NCBI RefSeq assembly: GCF_006265095.1
Contig: NZ_VCNK01000014.1
Span: 62,001-126,000, forward strand
DNA length: 64,000 nt
Reading direction: 5' to 3'
Source of the DNA: Phaeobacter sp. B1627
GTDB taxonomy: Bacteria; Pseudomonadota; Alphaproteobacteria; Rhodobacterales; Rhodobacteraceae
Positions 17,060-26,785 of this stretch are shown here, in pieces. A model generated the notes under the pieces. That model saw only the letters and a list, made by a program, of their open reading frames with translations. It searched no databases and was not told the origin of the DNA. Positions within the stretch are counted from its first letter, which is position 1. Each line of letters opens with the position of its first letter. The translations under genes were made by a program, and so were the position numbers.

Positions 17060-18146
17060 CCAGATCCGTGTGGAACCGTCCCGGCAGGGTCACCTCCAGC
17101 AGTTCCAGATCCTCAGATGCCCCGCAGAGACGCGTCCGCATATGAGGCGGGATCACAAAGGCGTCGCCCTGCTCCAGATCATAGGGTGTGCGCCCCTCTC
17201 CTTCCAGCGTCACGGTGCCGGCCATCACAAAGGTGAAATGAATGTCGGTGTCATGGGCGGCCCAGGGACTGCTGCCCCCGCCCGGGACCGGCCGCACCAC
17301 CTGGACCCCGGCCACGCCCCCGGTGTTCTCGGCTATGGTGGTGTCGCGACATTCAAATCCCGGCAGACGAAACGCCTGCCAGTCCGCCCCGGCCGCCTGA
17401 TTGAAGACAAACCGCTGGCCGTCCCATTCGCGATCCGGCCGCAGATGCGGCGTGGGCAGCGTCATCTCGTGGTCGATCTCTGTCACATGTTCCGCGGGAA
17501 CCCCGATTTCGATCACCTGAACATTGTCACTGGCCTCCAGCACCCGGTGGCGGATTTCAGGCGGCTGAATGAAGCAATCCCCCGGCGTCAGGCGCATCTT
17601 GTCGCCTTGATCCTCATAGACCACATCGACCCAGCCGTGGATGCAGAAAATGAGCTGAAAGCCGACCTTGTGGAAATGCACCATATCCGGCACCGGACCG
17701 CCATCGGGAATGCGGATGTGGCTGGCAATGATCGACCCACCCAGTCGGTCCGGCACCAGATCCCGGTACTGCATGCCGGCCCGGCCAATGATCCAGGGCG
17801 CCTGATCCTTGAGCCGCCGGACGACGAAACTGTGCACCGTTGGCGGCATCTCCAGCGGCGGGTTGCGCGGCTCGATCAGGATCCTGGTCCCGTTGGGCGC
17901 GGTCAGGGTCCGGGCCCCGTTCGCAAACGCCTCCGGGTCCTCGGTCAGGATGCGGATCAGCCCCGGCGCAGTCTCGGCATCGCGGTCGATCCGAACCCGG
18001 ATCCCATGGCCGGAAAACACGCCAACCCGGGGATCATCAGCCGGGTATATCATATCAAGTTTCAGACCGAGGACCTTGGTAAAAAAGGGAATATCGTCCC
18101 GGAGTTCGGAAGTGGGCAAGAGGATCTCGGCGACCGTATCGGCCAT
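17055..18146 (-). CDS. VOC (glyoxalase-like) and double-cupin fusion protein, 363 aa
   Basis: The first ~110 residues (TVAEILLPTSELRDDIPFFT, then FSGHGIRVRI) look like a VOC-fold half domain. Two cupin domains follow: HFHKVGFQLIFCIHGWVDV with LTPGDCFIQPPEIRHRV around residues 160-210, and HDTDIHFTFVMAGTVTLEG with LEQGDAFVIPPHMRT around 305-345. The combination suggests a metal-dependent isomerase, dioxygenase or sensor for a small molecule. It is transcribed divergently from malic enzyme. The fusion is clear; the substrate is not known. Confidence 0.8.
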   Translation of the reverse strand: MADTVAEILLPTSELRDDIPFFTKVLGLKLDMIYPADDPRVGVFSGHGIRVRIDRDAETAPGLIRILTEDPEAFANGARTLTAPNGTRILIEPRNPPLEMPPTVHSFVVRRLKDQAPWIIGRAGMQYRDLVPDRLGGSIIASHIRIPDGGPVPDMVHFHKVGFQLIFCIHGWVDVVYEDQGDKMRLTPGDCFIQPPEIRHRVLEASDNVQVIEIGVPAEHVTEIDHEMTLPTPHLRPDREWDGQRFVFNQAAGADWQAFRLPGFECRDTTIAENTGGVAGVQVVRPVPGGGSSPWAAHDTDIHFTFVMAGTVTLEGEGRTPYDLEQGDAFVIPPHMRTRLCGASEDLELLEVTLPGRFHTDLA

Positions 18147-18351
18147 GTGCTTCTCCCAATCAGTTTTGGCTGTGGCGTGATTTGCGTCACCCTGCGCGCT
18201 CCGTCGGCCTTGATCAAGGGCGTTTGCCCGTTGCTGCAGAGGGTCGCGCCCGCCCGTGACCCTCTGCAGGCAATTGCAGGCAGCGCTGCGCCGATCCTTC
18301 CCCGATCCTTCCCATGCGTCAAGAATGCCGGTTCCCCTCCGTCACAAGTTA

Positions 18352-18365
18352 GTTTAACACTAAAC
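18352..18365. promoter_or_regulatory. Inverted repeat upstream of malic enzyme, possible operator
   Basis: gttta-acac-taaac is a perfect 5-bp-arm inverted repeat 24 bp before the maeB ATG, in the 243-bp divergent spacer. It sits where a repressor would block transcription or early elongation. The regulator is unknown. Confidence 0.4.
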
Positions 18366-18389
18366 AATCACCATGAGGAGCGCCCTTTC

Positions 18390-20669
18390 ATGACCGACAA
18401 GACCTCGGAATCCCTGCGCGACGCGGCTCTGCGCTATCACGAATTTCCGCGCCCCGGAAAGTTGGAAATCCGCGCCACAAAACCTCTGGCCACCGGCATT
18501 GACCTGGCCCGGGCCTATTCGCCCGGCGTCGCCGAAGCCTGCCTCGAGATCAAGGACAACGAAGACAACGCCGCCCGCTATACAGCGCGGGGCAACCTTG
18601 TCGCAGTGGTGTCCAACGGCTCTGCCGTGCTGGGTCTCGGCAATATCGGGGCGCTGGCGTCCAAACCGGTGATGGAGGGCAAGGCGGTCCTGTTCAAGAA
18701 CTTTGCCAATATCGACTGTTTCGATATCGAGCTGAACGAAAGCGACCCGGAAAAACTGGCCGATATCGTCTGCGCGATGGAGCCGACCTTTGGCGCGATC
18801 AACCTTGAGGACATCAAGGCACCCGATTGTTTCATCGTGGAAAAACTCTGCCGCGAGCGGATGAATATTCCCGTCTTTCACGACGATCAGCACGGCACCG
18901 CCATCGTGGTTGGCGCCGCCGCCACCAATGCGCTGCATGTGGCCGGGAAACGGTTCGAGGACATCAAGATCGTTTCGACCGGGGGCGGCGCGGCCGGGAT
19001 CGCCTGTCTCAACATGCTGCTGAAACTGGGGGTGCGGCGCGAAAATGTCTGGCTCTGCGATATCCATGGGCTGGTCTATGACGGCCGCAGCGAGGACATG
19101 AACCCGCATAAGGCGGCCTTTGCGCAGGCCTCGGACAAGCGCAGCCTGGATGAGGTGATCGATGGTGCAGACCTGTTCCTCGGCCTCTCCGGTCCCAATG
19201 TGCTGACACCCGAGATGGTCGCGAAAATGGCCCGCCGCCCGATCATTTTCGCGCTGGCGAACCCGACCCCGGAAATCATGCCCGACGCGGCCCGGGCGGT
19301 CGCCCCCGATGCGATCATCGCCACCGGGCGCAGCGATTTCCCCAATCAGGTCAACAACGTCCTGTGTTTCCCCTTCATCTTTCGCGGGGCGCTGGATGTG
19401 GGTGCGACCGAGATCAACGACGCAATGGAGATCGCCTGTGTTGACGGTATCGCGGAACTGGCGCGCACCACCACCTCGGCCGAGGCGGCAGCGGCCTACA
19501 AGGGCGAACAGCTCACCTTTGGCGCCGACTACCTGATCCCGAAGCCGTTTGATCCGCGTCTGGTGGCGGTGGTGTCCTCGGCCGTGGCGGGGGCGGCGAT
19601 GTCGAGCGGGGTTGCCAAGCGCCCCATCGACGATCTCGGGGCCTATCGGTCGAAGCTGAACCAGAGCGTGTTCAAATCCGCCCTGCTGATGAAGCCGGTG
19701 TTTGAATCCGCCCGCGCCGCCTCGCGCCGCATTGTCTTTGCGGAAGGCGAAGACGAGCGGGTGTTGCGGGCCGCCCAGGAGATCCTGCGCGAAACGACCG
19801 AAACACCGATCCTGATCGGTCGGCCGGAAGTGATCGAAAGCCGCGCCGACCGCCTTGGCCTGTCGATCCGGCCGGGCAAGGATGTGGAGATCGTGAACCC
19901 GGAAAACGATCCCCGCTACCGTGACTATTGGTCCAGCTACCATCAGATCATGGAACGTCAGGGCGTCACCCCGGATCTGGCCAAGGCCATCCTGCGTACC
20001 AATACCACCGCCATCGGCGCCATCATGGTCCATCGCGGCGATGCCGACAGCCTGATCTGCGGCACCTTCGGAGAATACCGCTGGCATCTGAACTATGTGA
20101 GCCAGATCCTCGGCGGTGGCAAATATACCCCCCACGGAGCGTTGTCGCTGATGATCCTCGAAGACGGGCCGCTGTTCATTGCCGACACCCAGGTGCGGAT
20201 TGAACCCACCCCGGAGGAAATCGCACAGACCGTGCTCGGCGCGGCCCGCCATGTGCGCCGCTTTGGCCTCAAGCCGCAGATCGCGCTGTGTTCTCAAAGC
20301 CAGTTCGGCAATATCCAATGCGACACCGGCGCCCGGCTGCGGGCGGCCATGAAACTCCTCGATGAGGCGCCCCGCGATTTTGTCTACGAAGGCGAGATGA
20401 ATATCGATGCGGCGCTGGATGCGGATCTGCGCGAGCGGATTTTCCCGAACTCGCGCCTGGAGGGCGCGGCCAATGTGCTGATCTTTGCCCATGCAGACGC
20501 CGCATCAGGGGTCCGCAACATCCTGAAAATGCGCTCGGGCGGTCTTGAGGTCGGTCCGATCCTGATGGGCATGGGCAACCGCGCCCATATCGTATCGCCC
20601 TCGATCACGGCGCGCGGATTGCTGAACATGGCGGCCATCGCGGGCACGCCTGTCGGTCTCTACGGCTGA
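18390..20669 (+). CDS. maeB: NADP-dependent malic enzyme with phosphotransacetylase-like C-terminal domain
   Basis: This 759-aa MaeB-type protein decarboxylates malate to pyruvate with NAD(P)H. The malic domain contains YSPGVAEAC near residue 45, [12 protein letters not shown] near 165, and the nucleotide-binding segment [13 protein letters not shown]. From about residue 430 onward a PTA-like domain ([20 protein letters not shown]) is present; in this family it is usually regulatory rather than an active acetyltransferase. The start follows a ccatgaggagcg ribosome binding site; the long upstream in-frame extension is antisense to the divergent gene and was rejected. Confidence 0.96.
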   Translation: MTDKTSESLRDAALRYHEFPRPGKLEIRATKPLATGIDLARAYSPGVAEACLEIKDNEDNAARYTARGNLVAVVSNGSAVLGLGNIGALASKPVMEGKAVLFKNFANIDCFDIELNESDPEKLADIVCAMEPTFGAINLEDIKAPDCFIVEKLCRERMNIPVFHDDQHGTAIVVGAAATNALHVAGKRFEDIKIVSTGGGAAGIACLNMLLKLGVRRENVWLCDIHGLVYDGRSEDMNPHKAAFAQASDKRSLDEVIDGADLFLGLSGPNVLTPEMVAKMARRPIIFALANPTPEIMPDAARAVAPDAIIATGRSDFPNQVNNVLCFPFIFRGALDVGATEINDAMEIACVDGIAELARTTTSAEAAAAYKGEQLTFGADYLIPKPFDPRLVAVVSSAVAGAAMSSGVAKRPIDDLGAYRSKLNQSVFKSALLMKPVFESARAASRRIVFAEGEDERVLRAAQEILRETTETPILIGRPEVIESRADRLGLSIRPGKDVEIVNPENDPRYRDYWSSYHQIMERQGVTPDLAKAILRTNTTAIGAIMVHRGDADSLICGTFGEYRWHLNYVSQILGGGKYTPHGALSLMILEDGPLFIADTQVRIEPTPEEIAQTVLGAARHVRRFGLKPQIALCSQSQFGNIQCDTGARLRAAMKLLDEAPRDFVYEGEMNIDAALDADLRERIFPNSRLEGAANVLIFAHADAASGVRNILKMRSGGLEVGPILMGMGNRAHIVSPSITARGLLNMAAIAGTPVGLYG

Positions 20670-21039
20670 GCAACGGGGCTGGCGCCCCTGACCGGCCCCG
20701 GCTCCGGTCAGGGGACGGTCAGCGCCCGCCGCCAGACAGACCCGCGACCCCGACATTCCCAAGAAAGCAGCGGCCACTGAGTCGGTCCGCCGTACCCCAG
20801 TTTGCAAGTCGGATTGCAGCCCGGATTGCAGCCCGGACCGCTTTGCAACTTTGCAGAGATTGCGGGTCAACTTAGCGAAACCTGCTTCTGCCAGAGAGTT
20901 TGCAAAAATTTGCAATCTGCTCTGGCAAAATTCGCCTCAAAACAACGCCAATGTGACGCAGGGGCGCTCCGCCTGCTTGCCCCGGTGAAATGCTTGCGCC
21001 TACCCTCGCCGCCAAGAGGAGACAGAGAGGAGGATCGCG
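20670..21039. other. 370-bp spacer between maeB and prpE
   Basis: No gene is seen. The left part is GC-rich. The right part holds a 12-bp tandem repeat (ggattgcagccc at 20811-20822 and 20823-20834), several TTTGCAA boxes, and the prpE ribosome binding region (gaggagacagagaggagg). Confidence 0.7.
20842..20915 (+). promoter_or_regulatory. TTTGCAA boxes upstream of prpE (ScfR/PccR-like sites)
   Basis: tttgcaa-c-tttgcag lies at 20842-20856 and tttgcaa-aaa-tttgcaa at 20899-20915; a further single box is at 20801. Direct repeats of TTTGCAAA are the binding pattern I recall for short-chain fatty acyl-CoA regulators (RamB in corynebacteria, PccR in Rhodobacter sphaeroides). Their location before propionyl-CoA synthetase makes such control plausible. 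Confidence 0.6.
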
Positions 21040-22929
21040 ATGACATATTCTGAGGTCTACGCACAGTGGCAGGCAGACCCGGAGGGGTTCTGGATGGACG
21101 CTGCGGGCGCCATCAGCTGGGACCGAGCACCGACACGGGCGCTGAGCGATCTCGGCGAGGGCCTGTATGAATGGTTCGCCGACGCCCGCGTCAACACCTG
21201 CTACAATGCCGTTGACCGCCACGTCGAGGCCGGCCGTGGCGAGCAGGCCGCGATCATCTACGACAGCCCGGTCACCCACACCAAACGCGAGATTTCCTTT
21301 GTCGAGCTGCGCAACCGGGTCGCGACTCTGGCCGGGGCGCTCAGGGCCAAAGGGGTGGAAAAGGGCGATCGGGTGATCATCTACATGCCGATGGTCCCCG
21401 AAGCGCTGGAGGCGATGCTGGCCTGTGCGCGGATCGGCGCGGTGCATTCGGTGGTCTTTGGCGGCTTTGCGGCCAGCGAACTCGCCGTGCGGATCGACGA
21501 CGCCACCCCCAAGGCGATCATCGCCGCGTCCTGCGGGATCGAACCGGGGCGGATCGTGCATTACAAACCGCTGCTGGACGGCGCCATCGAACAGGCCAGC
21601 CACAAGCCCGATTTCTGCGTCATCCTGCAGCGCGAACAGGAAGTTGCGGAGCTGATCGAGGGGCGCGATGTCAACTGGCACGGCTTTCAATACGGGGTGG
21701 AGCCTGCGGACTGCCTGCCGGTCGAGGGCAATCACCCTGCCTATATCCTCTATACCTCCGGCACCACCGGTCAGCCGAAGGGGGTGATCCGCCACACCGC
21801 AGGCCAGCTGGTGGCGCTGAACTGGTCGATGAAAAACATATATAATGTCGACCCCGGCGATGTGTTCTGGGCTGCCTCGGATGTGGGCTGGGTCGTGGGG
21901 CATAGCTATATTGCCTACGGGCCGCTGATCCATGGCAACACCACCATCGTGTTTGAGGGAAAACCTGTCGGCACGCCGGATGCCGGCACGTTCTGGCGGG
22001 TCATGGCCGAGCACAAGGTCAAAACCTTCTTTACCGCGCCCACGGCCTTTCGCGCGGTCAAGCGGGAGGACCCCGAGGGCGATTTCGTCAAAAAATACGA
22101 TCTGTCCCACCTCGGCCAGGTCTTTCTCGCCGGTGAACGCGCCGATCCCGACACGATTGTCTGGGCGCAGGAGCAGCTGGGCGTTCCGGTGATCGACCAT
22201 TGGTGGCAGACGGAAACCGGCTGGTCGATCGCGGCAAATCCGCTGGGGATCGAGGCGCTGCCGGTCAAACTTGGCTCTCCGGCGGTGCCGATGCCGGGCT
22301 ATGAGGTGCATATCCTCGACGAGGGCGGGCATCCTGTCAGCGCCGGAGAACTGGGCGCGATCGCGATCAAACTGCCGCTGCCTCCGGGCACGCTGCCGAC
22401 GCTGTGGCAGGCGGGCGATCGGTTCAGGACGAGCTATCTCACTGCTTTTCCAGGCTATTATGAAACCGGCGACGCCGGGATGATGGACGAGGACGGCTAT
22501 CTCTATATCATGGCGCGCACCGACGATGTGATCAATGTGGCGGGTCACCGCCTGTCCACCGGCGCCATGGAAGAGGTGCTGTCGGGTCACCCGGATGTTG
22601 CGGAATGCGCCGTCATCGGGGTCGCGGACAGCCTCAAGGGGCAGATGCCGCTGGGCTTTCTCTGTCTGAACGCAGGCTGCAACCGCCCCCATAGCGAGAT
22701 TGTCACCGAGGTCGTGAAACGGGTGCGGGAGAAGATCGGGCCCGTCGCCGCGTTCAAGCTCGCCTGCGTTGTGGACCGGCTGCCCAAGACCCGCTCGGGC
22801 AAGATCCTGCGCGCCACCATGGTGTCCATTGCGGATGGCAGCAGCTGGAAGATGCCCGCGACCATCGACGATCCGGCCATTCTTGATGAGATCAAGACCG
22901 CGCTGCAGGAATTGGGCTACGCCTCCTGA
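21040..22929 (+). CDS. prpE: Propionyl-CoA synthetase
   Basis: This 629-aa AMP-forming acyl-CoA synthetase starts MTYSEVYAQWQADPEGFWMD, the form I associate with alphaproteobacterial PrpE. The P-loop YTSGTTGQPKGV lies near residue 245, WWQTETGWSIAANPLG near 387, YYETGDAGMMDEDGYLYIM near 480, and the acetylatable lysine motif LPKTRSGKILRATM near 586. It activates propionate (and perhaps acrylate-derived or other short acids) for carboxylation. The ATG follows gagaggagg. A hairpin terminator follows. Confidence 0.93.
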   Translation: MTYSEVYAQWQADPEGFWMDAAGAISWDRAPTRALSDLGEGLYEWFADARVNTCYNAVDRHVEAGRGEQAAIIYDSPVTHTKREISFVELRNRVATLAGALRAKGVEKGDRVIIYMPMVPEALEAMLACARIGAVHSVVFGGFAASELAVRIDDATPKAIIAASCGIEPGRIVHYKPLLDGAIEQASHKPDFCVILQREQEVAELIEGRDVNWHGFQYGVEPADCLPVEGNHPAYILYTSGTTGQPKGVIRHTAGQLVALNWSMKNIYNVDPGDVFWAASDVGWVVGHSYIAYGPLIHGNTTIVFEGKPVGTPDAGTFWRVMAEHKVKTFFTAPTAFRAVKREDPEGDFVKKYDLSHLGQVFLAGERADPDTIVWAQEQLGVPVIDHWWQTETGWSIAANPLGIEALPVKLGSPAVPMPGYEVHILDEGGHPVSAGELGAIAIKLPLPPGTLPTLWQAGDRFRTSYLTAFPGYYETGDAGMMDEDGYLYIMARTDDVINVAGHRLSTGAMEEVLSGHPDVAECAVIGVADSLKGQMPLGFLCLNAGCNRPHSEIVTEVVKRVREKIGPVAAFKLACVVDRLPKTRSGKILRATMVSIADGSSWKMPATIDDPAILDEIKTALQELGYAS

Positions 22930-22972
22930 TCCCCGCAGTTCTGTGTGGCCCCGGATGGATCATTCACACGCA

Positions 22973-22999
22973 AAAGCGGCCCCAGACGGGGGCCGCTTT
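22973..22999 (+). terminator. Terminator hairpin after prpE
   Basis: The 11-bp stem is aaagcggcccc (22973-22983) with ggggccgcttt (22989-22999), around the loop agacg, 43 bp after the prpE stop. The U-run is short (three T). Confidence 0.7.
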
Positions 23000-23116
23000 C
23001 TGATCCGGACTGTTGTCGGATCCTGTCTGTTTTTCGTATCTGCGTTTCGAGCCTGTGTCGTGAGCTTGCGTACTGCGCCTGTGCTCTGGTCCGGCCTGTG
23101 GATCCCGGCGCACAGG

Positions 23117-23167
23117 GGCTCTCAGCGCACAGTGGCTATCAGGACACTGCGGCTCTCAGGATACTGC
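23117..23167. repeat. 17-bp tandem repeat, three copies, reaching the csbD-like stop
   Basis: ggctctcagcgcacagt, ggctatcaggacactgc and ggctctcaggatactgc run at 23117-23133, 23134-23150 and 23151-23167. A fourth partial unit (ggcgatcaaa) contains the stop codon of the CsbD-like gene. A looser version of the pattern extends upstream to about 23040. Confidence 0.8.
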
Positions 23168-23172
23168 GGCGA

Positions 23173-23382
23173 TCAAAGCAGCTCTTTTTGACGTTCGGCG
23201 AAATCGTCGATCTGACGTTCGGCCTCATCCTTGGCCATGCCATAGCGTTCCTGCAACAGGCCCACCAGTTTCTGCCGGTTGCCCGCCACCTGATCGACTT
23301 CATCCTCGGTCAGCTTGCCCCATTGGTTCAAGGCCGAACCCTTCAGCTGCTTCCATTTGCCTTCGATGATATCCCAGTTCAT
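23173..23382 (-). CDS. CsbD-family stress protein, 69 aa
   Basis: The full-length small hydrophilic CsbD-like protein starts MNWDIIEGKWKQLKGSALNQ and continues with WGKLTEDEVDQVAGNRQKLV. The family is induced by general stress in many bacteria; its molecular role is not established. The ATG was chosen over a long upstream frame because the family always begins at this motif and a ggagcagag box precedes it. It is a monocistronic unit. Confidence 0.92.
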   Translation of the reverse strand: MNWDIIEGKWKQLKGSALNQWGKLTEDEVDQVAGNRQKLVGLLQERYGMAKDEAERQIDDFAERQKELL

Positions 23383-23596
23383 GATCTCTGCTCCTTTATG
23401 TTCAGGTCGGATCACAGTGCGCCATGCAGGGCGCGTGCTGCTTGACCGGACAACGTAGAGATGCGGGATTTGTTCCGCAGGCTGCGAAGATTTCGCGTGC
23501 GCGTCCACAGGTTCGCCTGTCACCCCCGAAACTGGCGGCGCGGCGTCCGGGGGCGGACAGGCGCGTGCGACACCTGCCCCCCCCTGTACAGAGAGG

Positions 23597-24139
23597 TCAG
23601 GGACGGACCGGCTTTGGCGTCGCAAAGAAGCGCACCGAAATCGCCGCCCGCGGCGCCGGATCGCCAATGCGGTGGCGGAACCGCACCTGATACTGCCCCT
23701 GGGCCATCGGATAGTAGCCGGCACAGGGTTCATCCCGATCCGCGGCCTGCGCCAACTGGGCCTGGATCTGCCGGGCATAGCTCTCGCCCAGTTCCGGCTG
23801 CCCGCCGGAGGAATAGGACACCCCCGGTCCCTGCCAGCTGGTCGAGCAGCCCCACCCCATCACGGTCTCATATTCCGAATGCGCCTGAAAGACCCAAGGG
23901 ATGCCGCCCGGGTTTGGCATCGCAAACCATGATGTGTTGTAGATGATCCCCTCCTCCGAATACATCAGCGACACGCTGGAGCAACTGTCCGTCGCCGGAT
24001 CGTAGTCGGCGCATTCATAGGGTGTGTCGATCATGTCCTCCATCACCTGATAGACCGAGACATAGTCCTGCGCCTGCAGGGGAGAGGCGAGCACGCCAGC
24101 ACTGCCCAGCAATAGGGCACAAACTGCTATCGGTTTCAT
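23597..24139 (-). CDS. Secreted hypothetical protein, 180 aa
   Basis: A clear signal peptide (MKPIAVCALLLGSAGVLASPLQAQ) precedes a mature part with four cysteines (in YECADYD, DSCSSV, GWGCSTS and EPCAGYY). This suggests two disulfides in the periplasm or outside the cell. The C-terminal part ends in a beta-rich segment (QYQVRFRHRIGDPAPRAAI). No domain is recognised. It is divergent from the amidase gene. Confidence 0.65.
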   Translation of the reverse strand: MKPIAVCALLLGSAGVLASPLQAQDYVSVYQVMEDMIDTPYECADYDPATDSCSSVSLMYSEEGIIYNTSWFAMPNPGGIPWVFQAHSEYETVMGWGCSTSWQGPGVSYSSGGQPELGESYARQIQAQLAQAADRDEPCAGYYPMAQGQYQVRFRHRIGDPAPRAAISVRFFATPKPVRP

Positions 24140-24289
24140 TTTGTTATCTTTCTCTCAAAAACAGGGGTCTTCAAACGGAGGTCGACCTTGCCACCACTCT
24201 GCACTCCGGCAATGAAGAAACAGCTAAGGCCAAACCCCCTTCTCACAGCCGGACGGGCGCATTAGGCTCCCCGTTCAAGGAGACCCCAT

Positions 24290-25723
24290 ATGGCACATCA
24301 AGACCTCTGGCGCCTCAGCGCGCGTGAATTGTCACATCTCACCACCCACGGCGAGGTCACCCCGACCGAAGCCGTGACCTCCACGCTTGCCCGGATGGAC
24401 GCGGTCAACCCTGCGCTGAATGCGGTGGTCGAGGATCTGCGTGACGAAGCCCTGGCCCGCGCTGAAGCTCTTGATACCCAGGCGGCGCTTCTGCGCGGCC
24501 CGCTTTACGGGGTGCCGGTCACCATCAAGATCAACGTTGATCAGACCGGACACGCCACCTCGAACGGGGTGACCGCACTCAGGGATCTGATCGCCCCGGA
24601 TGACGCTCCGGTGGTGCAGAACCTTGAACGTGCGGGGGCAGTGGTGATCGGGCGCACCAACACGCCCGAATTCTCCTTTCGCGCCGATACCGACAATCCG
24701 CTCTTTGGCCGGACCCATAATCCCTGGGGCCCGCATATTTCGCCGGGCGGCTCTTCCGGCGGCGGCGGCGCGGCGGTCATGGCAGGCATCGGCGCCCTCG
24801 CCCATGGCAATGACATCGGCGGCTCCCTGCGCTTTCCCGCCGCCGCCAATGGTGCGGTCACCGTGAAGCCCGGCCTCGGCCGCGTCCCCGCCTGGAACCC
24901 CAGCCAAAAAGCCGAACGGGGCCTGTTGGCACAATTGATGAGCGTTCAGGGCCTGATAACGCGCCGCGCTGCGGATCTGCACCTCGCCATGCCCGCGCTC
25001 ATTGCCGCCGACATCCGCGATCCGTTCCATGCCCCGGTGCCCTGGAACGGCCCCACCCCCGGCGCTCCGATCCGGGTGGCCTTCACCCGGAACACCTTTG
25101 GCTACGACTTGCACCCCGAGGTCGAAGCCGCGCTCCTCGCCGCCCGCGATGCCCTCACCGACGCAGGCTATATCGTCGAAGAGGCCGAGCCCCCGAATGC
25201 CTTCGAGGCCGGGCGCACCGGCTACCGGGCCTTGATGGGCGAAGTCCAGTCCCTGCTGAAACCAGATATCGACGCCCATGGATCAGATACCATCCGCGCG
25301 CTCTTTGACACCTACTTTCAGGAGTTTCCACCATTCACCGGCGATGCGCTCCTGGAAGTCTATGCAAAACGCAGCCACTATGCGCGGCAATGGGCCATGT
25401 TCATGGCCGACTATCCGCTGGTCCTGACCCCCTTCCTGCCACAGCCCTTCTTTGCCCCGGACCGCGACCTCGAAGGCGCCGAAGGGGCCCATGATGTGCT
25501 CGGTTGTGCGGTTTATTCCTACGCCATGAACTACATGGGACTGCCCGCCGCCTGTGTGCCCTCCCGTTTGGCGGCGCTGCCGAAGGGCCCACAGCCCATC
25601 AACGTCCAGATCGTGGCACAACGCTGGCGCGAGGACATGGCGGTTGATGCAGCCATCGCCATCGAGGACCGCATTGGGCCGATGGCGCCGCATCTCTGGG
25701 AGCAGATGACCGCCCCGTCCTGA
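24290..25723 (+). CDS. Amidase (amidase-signature family), 477 aa
   Basis: The Ser-cisSer-Lys triad is visible: Lys in VPVTIKINVD near residue 77, the first Ser in GNDIGGSLRFPAA near 180, and the Gly/Ser-rich signature SPGGSSGGGGAAVMAG near 155. Enzymes of this family hydrolyse amides; GatA is a relative, but there are no gatC or gatB neighbours and the sequence lacks GatA-specific context. It probably has a catabolic role such as hydrolysis of an aromatic or aliphatic amide. A aaggaga box precedes the ATG. Confidence 0.92.
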   Translation: MAHQDLWRLSARELSHLTTHGEVTPTEAVTSTLARMDAVNPALNAVVEDLRDEALARAEALDTQAALLRGPLYGVPVTIKINVDQTGHATSNGVTALRDLIAPDDAPVVQNLERAGAVVIGRTNTPEFSFRADTDNPLFGRTHNPWGPHISPGGSSGGGGAAVMAGIGALAHGNDIGGSLRFPAAANGAVTVKPGLGRVPAWNPSQKAERGLLAQLMSVQGLITRRAADLHLAMPALIAADIRDPFHAPVPWNGPTPGAPIRVAFTRNTFGYDLHPEVEAALLAARDALTDAGYIVEEAEPPNAFEAGRTGYRALMGEVQSLLKPDIDAHGSDTIRALFDTYFQEFPPFTGDALLEVYAKRSHYARQWAMFMADYPLVLTPFLPQPFFAPDRDLEGAEGAHDVLGCAVYSYAMNYMGLPAACVPSRLAALPKGPQPINVQIVAQRWREDMAVDAAIAIEDRIGPMAPHLWEQMTAPS

Positions 25724-25757
25724 CCGCCTTCCGTCCCGAGCCCGCCTCCCTCGGTTT

Positions 25758-25812
25758 CATCTTTTTGAAAATACCTCCGCCGGAGGCATCGCCCCGGGCC
25801 AGAGGTCCGGGG
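25758..25812 (-). repeat. REP-like element, second copy
   Basis: Read on the minus strand it runs gatgcctccggcggaggtat, then tttcaaaaagatgaaacc, with a preceding hairpin (arms gccccgg and ccggggc). The palindrome and tail match the element at 1735 closely. It lies between the convergent ends of the amidase and NAD kinase genes, sense with respect to NAD kinase. Confidence 0.7.
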
Positions 25813-25854
25813 CTGGTCCTGTCGCGCGTCAGCGCGCCCGCATGGGTGATCCGA

Positions 25855-26610
25855 CTAGTTGAACTGTTCAGAGATCAGCCGCTCTTCCAGCCCATGGCCG
25901 GGATCAAACAGGATCTTGTGACTGATGCGCCGCTCACTCTGGATCTCAACCCAATCGATATCCTTGAACGAAACCGAGTCCGCCTCCGCCATCACCGGCC
26001 GTTTGGCAGCGTCGATCACGTCGAACCGAACCGTCGCGCCACTGGGCAGCAAGGCCCCGCGCCAGCGCCGGGGGCGAAAGGCCGCGATCGCAGTCAGTGC
26101 AAGCACATCCGCCCCGATCGGCAGGATCGGACCATGCGCCGAGTAATTATAGGCGGTGGAGCCTGCAGGTGTCGCCACCAGCGCCCCGTCACAGACCAGC
26201 TCTGCCATCCGCTGGCGCCCATCGACAGAGATCTTCAGCTTGGCCGCCTGCGGCCCCTGCCGCAGCAGCGACACCTCATTGATGGCCATCGCTTCATGCA
26301 GCCCGCCCCGGCGATCCCGCGCCCGCATCCGCAGCGGGTGAATTGTCTCCTCCACCGCCGCCGCCAGCCGCTCCAGCAGCCCCTCTTCGCTATAGCTGTT
26401 CATCAGGAACCCGACGGTGCCGCGGTTCATGCCGTAGATCGGGACATTCAGATCAATGGTGTCGCGCAGGGTGTGCAACATGAACCCATCCCCCCCAAGC
26501 GCGACAATGACATCCGCCGCTGCCGCATCGACAGTGCCGTAATGCGCAACAAGTCCCTCCCGCGCGGTCTGCGCCAGAGGGGCCTCGCTGGCCAAAAATG
26601 CGATTCTCAT
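25855..26610 (-). CDS. nadK: NAD kinase
   Basis: The 251-aa enzyme phosphorylates NAD to NADP. The ATP/NAD site is [13 protein letters not shown] near residue 38, followed by [10 protein letters not shown] near 63, [10 protein letters not shown] near 107, and [18 protein letters not shown] near 148. The start [14 protein letters not shown] was chosen over an upstream in-frame Met because the family begins here. It is divergent from glyA with a 175-bp spacer. Confidence 0.95.
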   Translation of the reverse strand: MRIAFLASEAPLAQTAREGLVAHYGTVDAAAADVIVALGGDGFMLHTLRDTIDLNVPIYGMNRGTVGFLMNSYSEEGLLERLAAAVEETIHPLRMRARDRRGGLHEAMAINEVSLLRQGPQAAKLKISVDGRQRMAELVCDGALVATPAGSTAYNYSAHGPILPIGADVLALTAIAAFRPRRWRGALLPSGATVRFDVIDAAKRPVMAEADSVSFKDIDWVEIQSERRISHKILFDPGHGLEERLISEQFN

Positions 26611-26785
26611 GCGGCGCGATCCTGTTTCCGGAAGGGTCCAATCGGTTCCGAAACAAGCACAGGTTTTCCCCAATGACCAGACTTGCCGTTCCCCCGGCAG
26701 ATTTCGTCGCTTTACAGTCTTTCAGATCGGCAGAGTTTCCGATAGGAAATCCCGCAAAGATCATCCCCAACCAGACGGAGCCAGC

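Noticed and set aside
16920-18389. Long N-terminal extension of the malic enzyme frame
   Set aside because: It is antisense to the VOC-cupin gene. The canonical MaeB start with a gaggag box is at 18390.
18360-20492. A 710-codon open frame antisense to maeB
   Set aside because: It mirrors the codon structure of the malic enzyme gene, reads as His/Arg/Gly-rich sequence without domains, and has no ribosome binding site. Long antisense frames are expected in GC-rich genes.
20872-22692. A 606-codon frame antisense to prpE
   Set aside because: It is a shadow of the strongly coding prpE gene, with no motif and no start signal.
26611-26785. Riboswitch upstream of glyA
   Set aside because: I could not fold a conserved glycine, SAM or THF riboswitch core in the 175-bp divergent spacer.
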